From NCBI GenBank assembly GCA_036703315.1, contig DATNPH010000051.1, forward strand, positions 1 through 12,071: a stretch of DNA of 12,071 nucleotides. Reading direction: 5' to 3'. Numbering within the stretch: position 1 is the stretch's first letter; every line of letters starts with the position of its first letter. Under the pieces are notes generated by a model. That model saw only the letters and a program-made list of their open reading frames with translations. It was not told the origin of the DNA and made no database searches. Source of the DNA: DATNPH01 sp036703315 (lineage in GTDB: Bacteria > Cyanobacteriota > Cyanobacteriia > Cyanobacteriales > Coleofasciculaceae). Of the stretch, positions 5,173 to 12,005 are shown piece by piece. The position numbers and the translations under genes are program-made.

Positions 5173-7116
5173 TCAATTATCCATAGTAAAATCCTTAATC
5201 TCGTTGGAGCTAAACTGTTCTAGTGCTTGATCGATGAATCTTAGTTCTTCGTCATATGTATGGAGAGATTGCTCAATCTGCTCTGCTTCTTGCATAATGA
5301 TTGATAGCTGATTTTGAGTTTGCCTAATGTGTTCTATTTTTGCCTGTAAGCTAACCAGTTTTATCTGAGCTAACTCCTGATCTGCTACTTCTTGGCTAAG
5401 TAAGCTGTACTGCTGCCGCAATATCTGAATATCTTGCTCACAGTCTGCCTGTCGTCCTATCTCTACACAAAGTTTTTGCTGAATTGCTTCAAAATCGGTT
5501 TGGGCTTCAAGTAATGCCTGCTGATACATCTGAATCTTTTGCTCTAATCCTACTAATTGCTTTTCATAAGCTTGCTGGTTCTTCTGTAAACGTTCTATAA
5601 AGTTGCGCTTTTCCAATCCATTCTCCTGTACCTGTAGCAAATGAATCCGCTTTTGCTCCAGGGGATTGATGTATTCAGTAAGCTTTATTTTCTCCTGATC
5701 GAGTTGGGGTAGAAGTTGTACTTCCCGTTGCTGTAGACGGATTAGACTTCTCAATTTCTTTAAACGCTCATTTGCCTCTACCCGCTTATGATTTAGTTCT
5801 TTTCGCCTCTGCTGGCGATGTTTTAGCAAATCAGCCATTTTCATTTTTTGTTGTGCTTCCTGGAAAGCCTTTTTTTGGCTAGCGCTTAAGAACTGATAAT
5901 CCTGGTGGCTCAAATCTCGCTCGTCTGCCCATGCCAGTGCATCCTCTAATGCTTTGCCACGCAGCAATCGGGATTCATCCTGACGATTGGAAGCTAACCA
6001 TGGTTCTAGAGCTTCAGCATAAGGGCGCAAGCCTACTAACGTCTTGTCAACCCAACTTTGATCAAAAACAAACTTGTATATACAGTTATAAACTCTTAAC
6101 TTTCCCTGTTCCTTGACTACCAGTCCTGACAAACGTAATTCTGCTTGCTTAGAACTATCATCAGATGCAACTTCTTCCTGCTGCAAGATTTGTTGATATA
6201 GTCCTAGCAGACAACCTGCACGTTTCTCGTTACTGAGAATGCGATCGCGTATCGTCTTCAAATGCTCAGGCTCATCCTGAGATTCCCAATTTTCAATAAT
6301 CTGCGATCGCACCAACTTCTCAACCCCTTCCTTCTCGCGGCCTTCTGGAATAGGCACTCCAGAAGAGACAATTAACTTACACAGCTTTTGGGTGAGAAAG
6401 GGTTGACCGCCTGTCCAAGCCAGTACCTCTTCTAACAGCGCTTGCGGATTGCTGACTTTTTCCTTCAATCCTTCAGCTAACGGCTGCACTTCGCCCAGTT
6501 GAAAGCCATTCAGTGCGATCGCGTGACCAATATTAAACGGTGTACGTTTTTTGTCTTGAATCAAATCAGATGGTGTTGCCACCCCTAGCAGACAAAAGGT
6601 GAGACGAATATATTCTGGCTTGTCCACTCGTCTGTTATGGCAAGCACGGATAAAAGCAAAAAAGTCATCAGTTGGGAAACCTAAGCTGAGAACACTATCA
6701 ATTTCATCGATAAAAATGACAATTTTTTCAGCTCTCTGCACCAGCATCACCGTTTCTATAAATTCCCGAAATCGCTCCAAAGGAGATAGCCACTCGCGTT
6801 CGCGCCACCAACTTCTTAAATTAGCCTCTACCTCCAAGTCTTTTGTAAGGTTGCGAAGCATACCAGCATACCACTGCTCAGAAGTCTGCTGAGTACCACC
6901 TATTGAAAGGTCAATGAAAGTACAGGCAAATCCTTCTTGTTTGAGCCGACGCATCACTTGAACTCGCAAGCTAGATTTTCCCGTCTGTCGAGAGTTCAAC
7001 ACATAACAAAACTCTCCGACTTTTAATCCCTTATAGAGATCATCATCTGCTTGTCGCTTGACATAGGTACGGGCATCTTCTGGTAGAGTTCCCGAAAAAA
7101 AGTATTCGTCAACCAT
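5173..7116 (-). CDS. AAA-like (AAA_35) ATPase with C-terminal coiled coil
   Basis: A STAND-like P-loop ATPase, 647 residues from the ATG at 7116. The order is: entry motif DARTYVKRQADDDLY (about 14-28), Walker A in LNSRQTGKSSL (about 40-50), REREWLSPLERF (about 105), Walker B IVIFIDEID (about 132-140), VATPSDLIQDKKRTPFNIG (about 179-197), WTGGQPFLTQKLC (about 234-246), a winged-helix-like region, LAWADERDLSHQDYQFL (about 395-411), then some 210 residues of Gln/Glu/Leu-rich coiled coil. Relatives often carry membrane segments or WD40 repeats at that point. An upstream ATG at 7218 would add 34 residues, but they overlap the preceding gene by 49 bp and do not resemble the family. It follows the HTH-AAA gene by 53 bp and is probably co-transcribed. 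Target and function are unknown. Confidence 0.88.
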   Translation of the reverse strand: MVDEYFFSGTLPEDARTYVKRQADDDLYKGLKVGEFCYVLNSRQTGKSSLRVQVMRRLKQEGFACTFIDLSIGGTQQTSEQWYAGMLRNLTKDLEVEANLRSWWREREWLSPLERFREFIETVMLVQRAEKIVIFIDEIDSVLSLGFPTDDFFAFIRACHNRRVDKPEYIRLTFCLLGVATPSDLIQDKKRTPFNIGHAIALNGFQLGEVQPLAEGLKEKVSNPQALLEEVLAWTGGQPFLTQKLCKLIVSSGVPIPEGREKEGVEKLVRSQIIENWESQDEPEHLKTIRDRILSNEKRAGCLLGLYQQILQQEEVASDDSSKQAELRLSGLVVKEQGKLRVYNCIYKFVFDQSWVDKTLVGLRPYAEALEPWLASNRQDESRLLRGKALEDALAWADERDLSHQDYQFLSASQKKAFQEAQQKMKMADLLKHRQQRRKELNHKRVEANERLKKLRSLIRLQQREVQLLPQLDQEKIKLTEYINPLEQKRIHLLQVQENGLEKRNFIERLQKNQQAYEKQLVGLEQKIQMYQQALLEAQTDFEAIQQKLCVEIGRQADCEQDIQILRQQYSLLSQEVADQELAQIKLVSLQAKIEHIRQTQNQLSIIMQEAEQIEQSLHTYDEELRFIDQALEQFSSNEIKDFTMDN

Positions 7117-7169
7117 ATTCGTAACCGTTAGTAAGCTGTGTTTATCAAGCGATTCTGAGACGATTTTCT

Positions 7170-8423
7170 TTATGCCGCAGCTAGACGAACCGAGAAATAC
7201 TGGCGATACAAATCGCATCTCGGATTACAATCATTGCCTTGTAGTTGTACCAGTCCCATGCTGTGTAACTTAAAAGCCTGAGCCGTTTCAATTCTTACGG
7301 CTTGATTGCTTGTTACTACTTCACCAAAAGCTGTTGATAGTTCTGAATTTTGTTGTAGATTCCACAAGTGTTGTCGCAGATGAGCGCTGAATGGGCTTTC
7401 TTCTGTAGGTGCTATTTGTAAAAATTCTGATAGCGTAACGTTCTGACGTTCAAGGTAATCGAAAGCCTGCTGGATTAAATAGGGATGTCCTCCTACCATA
7501 GCCATTAGTAGCTCAACTTCCTGAGTACCTACCCAATCAAGCTCATATCGCCTTGCTAAATCCTGCACTTGCTCACTCGTGAACTCCGGTAAAGGAAAAA
7601 TCTTCCCCACATTAGCAAGGGGCGAACGATTAATATCCAGCGAACCATAAACTTCTGTGGAGTGTACCACTACCAATCGGAGTTTTTTCCAAATAGCACC
7701 ACTTTTATCGCTTTGCTTGGCTTTATCATTCCAGCCCCGTAATAAAGCACAAAAATCATTGGCAATGGCAGAGTGTTCAAAGACCCGATCAACCCGCTCT
7801 AGGGCAAGTACCAAAGGATTGGTTAGTTCGGCTAACAGATATTCCTCGAAGTAATCTGTAATGTTATCGTTACAGCCATAAATATCATCCCAGGAATCAG
7901 CCAATTTATTAGGCAATTCTAATCGTTTACCAACGCTGGCACAGAACCAGCGTGAAAATTTTTCTAGGTCATTGAATACAGTACTATCTGTTTCAAAACT
8001 TACAATCACAGTTTGATAGTCCTGCTGTCTTGCATGAGCAAGAATCTTTTCCAGTAGCAAGGTTTTCCCCATCTGCTGAGGTGCTTTGATGCGGATAAGC
8101 GCTCCTGGTTTCTCTATTACTGTGCAACATTCAAATTCAATGGGTGGACGCTCCACATAAAACGTAGAATCCAACTCGCTATACTCAACAACATCTTCCA
8201 ATTGCAAACCCAAGACTTGAGTAATTGCTAGGGCATTGTCTCTGTAAATTTCTTCTCCTTTGAAAAATCGTTTAACTGTACTTACGGAGGTATAAGCTTT
8301 CTCAGCAAGGCGCTCATAAGTTAAACGCTCACCTTCATTGCTGCGTTGATAATCCTTTGCTTCTCTAATTTTGTGTAGTCCCGACTCGGTAGCTCGAGCA
8401 CTGCTTGATTGACCTGATTGCAT
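7170..8423 (-). CDS. HTH-AAA_35 protein with altered Walker B
   Basis: A 417-residue protein from the ATG at 8423; an in-frame TTG at 8447 would add 8 residues. The N-terminal third holds a helix-turn-helix (about 32-80; LTYERLAEKAYTSVSTVKRF is the core). An AAA_35 domain follows: FYVERPPIE (about 88), Walker A KAPQQMGKT (113-121), RWFCASVGKRL, DYFEEYLLAEL, LRLVVVHSTEVY, LPEFTSEQVQDLARR, MVGGHPYLIQQ and CDLYRQYFSVRL at the end. Where relatives read LALDEVDRVF, this protein reads LALERVDRVF: the magnesium Asp is Glu and the catalytic Glu is Arg (residues 209-210). It may therefore bind ATP without turning it over. It leads the minus-strand module and faces a palindromic site, so a regulatory or sensor role is plausible. 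Confidence 0.87.
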   Translation of the reverse strand: MQSGQSSSARATESGLHKIREAKDYQRSNEGERLTYERLAEKAYTSVSTVKRFFKGEEIYRDNALAITQVLGLQLEDVVEYSELDSTFYVERPPIEFECCTVIEKPGALIRIKAPQQMGKTLLLEKILAHARQQDYQTVIVSFETDSTVFNDLEKFSRWFCASVGKRLELPNKLADSWDDIYGCNDNITDYFEEYLLAELTNPLVLALERVDRVFEHSAIANDFCALLRGWNDKAKQSDKSGAIWKKLRLVVVHSTEVYGSLDINRSPLANVGKIFPLPEFTSEQVQDLARRYELDWVGTQEVELLMAMVGGHPYLIQQAFDYLERQNVTLSEFLQIAPTEESPFSAHLRQHLWNLQQNSELSTAFGEVVTSNQAVRIETAQAFKLHSMGLVQLQGNDCNPRCDLYRQYFSVRLAAA

Positions 8424-8480
8424 TATTAATCGCTGATTACTACTCAAAAGCCTAGTTGGCTGCCATCCGATTTGAAAGGT

Positions 8481-8521
8481 CAGATTGGTTCAGCTTGCTC
8501 TAATTTATCTGAACCAATCTG
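8481..8521. promoter_or_regulatory. Perfect 13-bp inverted repeat in the divergent spacer
   Basis: CAGATTGGTTCAG (8481-8493) and CTGAACCAATCTG (8509-8521) are exact inverted copies around a 15-nt AT-rich centre. The site lies between divergent genes, 58 bp from the HTH-AAA ATG and 60 bp from the DUF4258-like ATG, so a terminator role is unlikely. An operator controlling both directions fits best. The HTH-AAA protein or the XRE regulator are candidate binders, by inference. Confidence 0.7.
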
Positions 8522-8581
8522 CTCTGGAATCGTGGATTTTACGGAGATATTCTCGAATCATCGAGCGGTGCAGAAAGCACG

Positions 8582-8935
8582 ATGACCACCAAAAAACAAC
8601 TCAACCTGATAGTCGAAAGCGATTCCAATAAGAGCAAAATAGGCATTCTGAGAATCGCACCTTGCAATAAAGACAGCAATCATTGGCAACGACGTAAGCA
8701 GCAACGAGGCATTAACAACGCCATGATTCAAGTTGCTCTGATGTATGGGGGCAAGCACTTCTATAAAGGTGCGGTAATTTATACGCTCAATGACCGAATT
8801 TTGAAACAAACTCCCTACCATCACTTTACTGATGCTCTTAGAGGGCTGCGAGTCGTCTGTCTTCATGGACTACCCAATCCTCAAATTCTCACAAGCTACT
8901 GGCACTCGGAAACTAAGCGCCGAGTTCGCCAATAA
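8582..8935 (+). CDS. DUF4258-like small protein
   Basis: A 117-residue basic, cytoplasmic protein. The order of motifs resembles DUF4258: a helix with WQRRKQQRGINNAMIQVAL (about 35-53), then YGGKHFYKGAVIYTLNDR (about 55-72), a loop, LRGLRVVCL (about 86-94) and QILTSYW (about 101-107). DUF4258 domains are often compared with small RNase-like toxin folds, but I cannot point to catalytic residues. The N-terminal 30 residues look like an add-on. An opposite-strand frame at 8558-8866 is less protein-like. It is the first gene of the plus-strand arm, 59 bp before the nuclease-like gene and probably in one operon with it. The family call is by eye and moderate. Confidence 0.65.
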   Translation: MTTKKQLNLIVESDSNKSKIGILRIAPCNKDSNHWQRRKQQRGINNAMIQVALMYGGKHFYKGAVIYTLNDRILKQTPYHHFTDALRGLRVVCLHGLPNPQILTSYWHSETKRRVRQ

Positions 8936-8994
8936 AACAGCAATTCACTAACAAATTACCATCCCACAACTACACCGAAAAGCGCACCAAAACT

Positions 8995-10296
8995 ATGGTC
9001 TTAACTAACAATCATCGCCTTCTCTCTCAAATCAACCTCATGGACGATCGCATCCTAATTCACAACTTAGAAATACTTGGGAAAGACGCAGTAGACTACC
9101 TGCAACGAGTACCAGAAGAAGAACGCGATCGCACTTGCATCTCTGCCTTTATAGTCGGTTTTCATTGTTTAGAAACCACCCAAAACACTCAAGATATTGA
9201 ATCTGTCAAACGGCAAATTGCATCGCTGCTGAGAGACGTAGAAAAAGCGATCGCACTTATCCCCAACACAGTCCAGCAAGAATTGCTTGGCAAGCTAGGA
9301 ACGAAAGACGGTCAAGTCTTAGCTCCCGTTCAACAGCAAATTAACGAGGTTTCAGCCGTCACAAAAGAGCGAGTCGATGAACTCAAAGCACTGCTTTCCC
9401 AAGATATCGACCCCTCCAAAGAAACCTCAGTCCTTGGCAACGCCCTCAAAACCATCAAAAACCTGTTAGACGCCACCCACAACGATTCCGTTCAAGGAGT
9501 ATTGACAACAGCACTCAAAGATGTATCAGCAGAAAACGGCACACTCGCCAAAGCCGTTAAAAGCGTCGTCGTGGAAGCCGTCAAACCGCTTGCCGATGAA
9601 GTAGACCGACTCACCAAAGAAATTCGCGGCAAACAGGCAGCACAAGAAGTCCTCCAACAGACCACAGCCAAAGGCATCACCTATGAAGAAGCCGTTGTTG
9701 CAGAACTCCAGCATTGGTCGAAATTAGCCGGAGCCGAAGTTCATCACGTTGGTACCGATAACAACTCCGGTGATATTCTCATCAAACTCACCCCCAAATC
9801 GATCGCAGCAACAGAACTATCGATCGTCATTGAGGTGCGCGATCGCGAATCCGAACCTTGGGGACGCAAGCGAATTTCCGAGCAATTAAACAAAGCCATG
9901 GCTCAACGTGGCGCAAACGCCGCAATCTTCCTGAGTCGTTCTCGCGAAGGATTGGCTCGTGAGATTGGCGAATGGGCTGAGGGAGTAGGCGATCGAGGCT
10001 CCTGGGTAGCAACCACACACGACCTTCTCACCCTTGCCATCCGTTTCCTGATTATGCAGCAACGACTGAATGCACTGCGAGCCTCTCAACCGGAAATGGA
10101 TGCGATCGCACTCTCCGATCAACTCGCCCGAATGCGAACCACCTTAAAGCGCATTACCAGCATCAACAAACACCTAACCGCTCTCCGCCAACACGCCAAC
10201 GACATTGAAACCGAGGCAGAAACCCTTAAAACCGAGCTTCGGGATGCGCTCAACTCCATTGAAGATGCCGTGCGAGAGGTGTCATCCGAGATTTAG
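8995..10296 (+). CDS. Coiled-coil protein with PD-(D/E)XK-like nuclease domain
   Basis: A 433-residue cytoplasmic protein. Residues about 20-225 are helical and coiled-coil-rich. A compact alpha/beta domain (about 226-360) carries a restriction-endonuclease-like pattern: Glu 231-232 in ITYEEAVVAEL, Asp 260 in NSGDILIKL, Glu 280 with Arg 282 in IVIEVRDR, and Gln 297 in SEQLNKAMAQRGANAA. In canonical members the last catalytic residue is Lys (ExK); here it is Arg, so activity is uncertain. A second coiled coil (about 372-430) ends the protein. Such coiled-coil/nuclease proteins are known as uncharacterised genes in several phyla. MDDRILIHN at residue 16 is an alternative start. It follows the DUF4258-like gene and is followed by a terminator-like repeat. 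Confidence 0.78.
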   Translation: MVLTNNHRLLSQINLMDDRILIHNLEILGKDAVDYLQRVPEEERDRTCISAFIVGFHCLETTQNTQDIESVKRQIASLLRDVEKAIALIPNTVQQELLGKLGTKDGQVLAPVQQQINEVSAVTKERVDELKALLSQDIDPSKETSVLGNALKTIKNLLDATHNDSVQGVLTTALKDVSAENGTLAKAVKSVVVEAVKPLADEVDRLTKEIRGKQAAQEVLQQTTAKGITYEEAVVAELQHWSKLAGAEVHHVGTDNNSGDILIKLTPKSIAATELSIVIEVRDRESEPWGRKRISEQLNKAMAQRGANAAIFLSRSREGLAREIGEWAEGVGDRGSWVATTHDLLTLAIRFLIMQQRLNALRASQPEMDAIALSDQLARMRTTLKRITSINKHLTALRQHANDIETEAETLKTELRDALNSIEDAVREVSSEI

Positions 10297-10307
10297 CGAC
10301 GCTTCGG

Positions 10308-10380
10308 TTAACCTCTCCCCCTACCCCTCTCAGGAGAGGGGAGGGAAGGCTCCCCCCTTAGCAAGAGGGGTGGGGGGTTA
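10308..10380. terminator. Terminator-like nested inverted repeat
   Basis: CCCCTCTC (10324-10331) and GAGAGGGG (10334-10341) form a perfect 8-bp hairpin. A longer outer pairing joins TTAACCTCTCCCCCTACCCC (from 10308) with the GGGGTGGGGGGTTAA run ending at 10380. This C-rich/G-rich nested form is a common dispersed repeat after cyanobacterial genes. Placed just after the nuclease-like gene, it probably ends that transcript, although no T tract follows. Confidence 0.6.
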
Positions 10381-10435
10381 AGTCTGCCCCAAAACATTCA
10401 AGAAAACCCATTCCAATCCGCAACAATAAAAAGCC

Positions 10436-10792
10436 ATGCGAAACACAAAGATCGCTGCGTTACTAGTAACAGGTCTAGTACTGGGACTGTCAGTACAAAA
10501 CCTCAAAATTCCCTCAACCCACGCTCAAGACACCGGAGTTAAGCGCCCCCTTGTAGAACCCCGTCGAATTCGCATCCCCAAAATTGCCACACAACGCAGC
10601 ACCAGAGAAAATCCAAATTGCCCTTGTCCCTACGATGTAGCCTTCGATCGCAAAACCTGCGGAGGACGATCAGCCTATGCCGAGCCAGGTGGCGATGAGC
10701 CAGCTTGCTATGTAGGCGAAACAACCGCAAGACAGCTTTGGTGGAATAGTCGCTATAACCAATTTGTTGATCGCCAACGAACCGGGCAATAG
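10436..10792 (+). CDS. Small secreted four-cysteine protein
   Basis: A 118-residue exported protein. The first 30 residues are a signal peptide (RNTK, hydrophobic IAALLVTGLVLGLSV, cleavage after THA-QD). A basic linker (RRIRIPK) follows, then a compact domain NCPCPYDVAFDRKTCGGRSA and PGGDEPACYVGE with four Cys at 62, 64, 75 and 91, likely two disulfides in the periplasm or outside. I recognise the CPYD...CGGRSA...PGG..P.CY pattern as a recurring small secreted domain of unknown role. It is separated from the nuclease-like gene by a terminator-like repeat and is probably independent. No obvious ribosome binding site is present. The signal peptide and conserved pattern argue that it is a real gene. 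Confidence 0.72.
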   Translation: MRNTKIAALLVTGLVLGLSVQNLKIPSTHAQDTGVKRPLVEPRRIRIPKIATQRSTRENPNCPCPYDVAFDRKTCGGRSAYAEPGGDEPACYVGETTARQLWWNSRYNQFVDRQRTGQ

Positions 10793-10852
10793 CTAGAGCC
10801 TAGTACAGTAGTGGCACGATAATATAGTGCCCTTACAAAGACTGCCTTGCAC
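10793..10852. other. Short spacer with small hairpin
   Basis: GGCAC (10813-10817) and GTGCC (10827-10831) form a small 5-bp stem shortly after the secreted-protein gene. It is too weak to call a terminator. Nothing else is seen. Confidence 0.25.
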
Positions 10853-11018
10853 TCAATTGAAAATCTCTATAAACAGCAACTTGTCATAATTCACAACCTC
10901 ACCTTTTTTTCCCAATTCCTGCAAAATCTCCTTAATTTTCGCCTTAATAACTAGTAAATCCCGCTTCAATAATACCCAAAACCTCATCCAAGTTCATCAA
11001 TTCCCATAGCCAAAGCAT
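10853..11018 (-). pseudogene. Frameshifted tail resembling a HepT (HEPN/DUF86) toxin
   Basis: Directly after the YdcF-like stop codon, two overlapping minus-strand frames read like one interrupted protein. The first starts at an ATG that shares a base with that stop (TAATG) and gives MNLDEVLGIIEAG. One base out of frame comes DLLVIKAKIKEILQELGKKG, ending at 10853. Joined, this resembles the last helices of HepT-type HEPN proteins (LDEVW.II..DLP.LK..I..IL.EL). The catalytic RNxxxH part is missing. The second frame alone (10853-10987, 44 residues) could instead be a small gene. Judged by eye; an intact MntA-type antitoxin lies at 3364-3654 but is far away. Confidence 0.4.
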
Positions 11019-11614
11019 TATTTGTAGCAGGCACTTAACAAAATACTAGAATCGAGCTTCGGCTGTCGGGCAATGTCTGCTCTCTGAGCGAGGCTTGCCC
11101 CCGTATGACCAGTCGTCACCCAAAGGATAGCTCTTGCACCATCTCGCAGGCATTTCTTAGTGGGTTCGGGAGACTTCCCTGTAGGAATAGGTACAGGAAA
11201 GATTTTGATTCCTCTACTGCCAAACACGATTTCACCCACAACCCGAGCGCGGCGCATATGGTAATCAGAAGTAATCAAATAAACGCTATCAATTTCCTGA
11301 GATTGAAACTTATCAACTAAACTCGTGAAGTTAGTCACTGTATCCACAGCTTGATAATCCAAGTGGACACGAGTTCTATCAATTCCTGCCTTGTCAAACA
11401 CCCATTTTGCATAGTCTTTAGGGCTACCCGAAGACACCCAGATCGGTAATTCTGGGTATTGTGCCCCAAACTTAGCGGCGAACCGCTCTCGCTCTGTGGC
11501 TCCCCCTAAGACAAAGATGGCATCTGGTTGTGGATTTTGGTCTTTACCGCATCCCGTCGCTAGTACCAGCAGCGCAAAAGCTAATCCGGCAGTTGTCTGC
11601 TTCCATCGTTTCAT
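11018..11614 (-). CDS. DUF218/YdcF-like lipoprotein
   Basis: A 198-residue envelope protein of the DUF218 (YdcF/SanA/ElyC) group, whose better-studied members act in cell-envelope maintenance; the reaction is unclear. The N-terminus is a signal peptide ending LATGC, so Cys 22 is probably lipidated, although Ala at -3 makes the lipobox imperfect. Family blocks follow: DAIFVLGGATERERFAAKF (about 31-49), WVSSGSPKDY (about 59-68), AVDTVTNF (about 89-96; the conserved T..N) and VYLITSDYHMRRARVVG (about 111-127; Asp-Tyr-His-Met-Arg-Arg-Ala). The length suits the short form of the family. The ATG lacks a ribosome binding site. The stop overlaps the start of the HepT-like relic. Confidence 0.85.
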   Translation of the reverse strand: MKRWKQTTAGLAFALLVLATGCGKDQNPQPDAIFVLGGATERERFAAKFGAQYPELPIWVSSGSPKDYAKWVFDKAGIDRTRVHLDYQAVDTVTNFTSLVDKFQSQEIDSVYLITSDYHMRRARVVGEIVFGSRGIKIFPVPIPTGKSPEPTKKCLRDGARAILWVTTGHTGASLAQRADIARQPKLDSSILLSACYK

Positions 11615-12005
11615 GTATTCAACAGCAATAGCTCTGCTGTTCGCACTTTGCTCAAAATTAGCAAAGCTAAACCAAACAATAATCTTCCAAGCTGGGTATT
11701 TAAACTATCTGCGTTCATTTGCGTGTATCTGCGGTTCCTGTAGTAGTGTTCATCGGGTAAAGGACTTGACCCAGGATAGCCGTTGTGGGTTTCGAAGGTA
11801 TTAAATATGTTGCTAGTACAACCTATGTCTGTCTCCTCACCTAGCTTTTTAATAGCATTTACAAAAAAGCGATGTTGAAAGCCCACGTCATTCATGCGTG
11901 GGATGAAAACGAGCGTCAGCGTACCCTTCAGGAAGGCTTCGCCAACAGCTAGAGAGCGCCGCTCTCTTAAAAAGAAGGTGTCTGTTTTTAAGGTATACTA
12001 AGTAT
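11615..12005. other. Non-coding mosaic between the YdcF-like gene and tnpB
   Basis: About 390 bp without a credible gene. It contains a dispersed repeat (11706-11737), a short unexplained stretch (11740-11870), an IS200/IS605-type end hairpin (11882-11902), GC-rich short repeats (CTTCAGGAAGG and neighbours, 11927-11950) and a second hairpin (11951-11967). A 94-codon minus-strand frame (11611-11895) spans part of it but is built from these repeats, so I do not accept it as a gene. Confidence 0.5.
11706..11737. repeat. Dispersed repeat fragment
   Basis: TATCTGCGTTCATTTGCGTG followed by TATCTGCGGTTC: the word ATCTGCG occurs twice about 20 bp apart. Read on the minus strand it gives NRRYTQMNAD, which I recognise as a frequent false translation of a dispersed cyanobacterial repeat. 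Confidence 0.5.

Noticed and set aside
7117..7218. 34-residue N-terminal extension of the coiled-coil AAA protein
   Set aside because: It overlaps the preceding gene by 49 bp and shows no similarity to the start of the family; the ATG at 7116 puts the conserved entry motif at the expected place.
8481..8521. Palindrome as a transcription terminator
   Set aside because: It lies between two divergent starts, so no transcript from either neighbouring gene should end there.
8558..8866. Minus-strand frame opposite the DUF4258-like gene
   Set aside because: The plus-strand frame has better motif order, a matching downstream partner and covers the full conserved region; this one appears to be its shadow.
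9492..10122. Four minus-strand frames within the nuclease-like gene
   Set aside because: Arg/Cys/Phe-rich antisense shadows with no domain features.
11496..11804. 102-codon plus-strand frame
   Set aside because: It lies opposite the YdcF-like signal peptide and then crosses repeat sequence; composition is not protein-like.
11611..11895. 94-codon minus-strand frame ending in an ATGA overlap with the YdcF-like start
   Set aside because: It runs through a dispersed repeat (the NRRYTQMNAD translation) and begins inside the IS-end hairpin; it has no recognisable domain. The overlap looks fortuitous.
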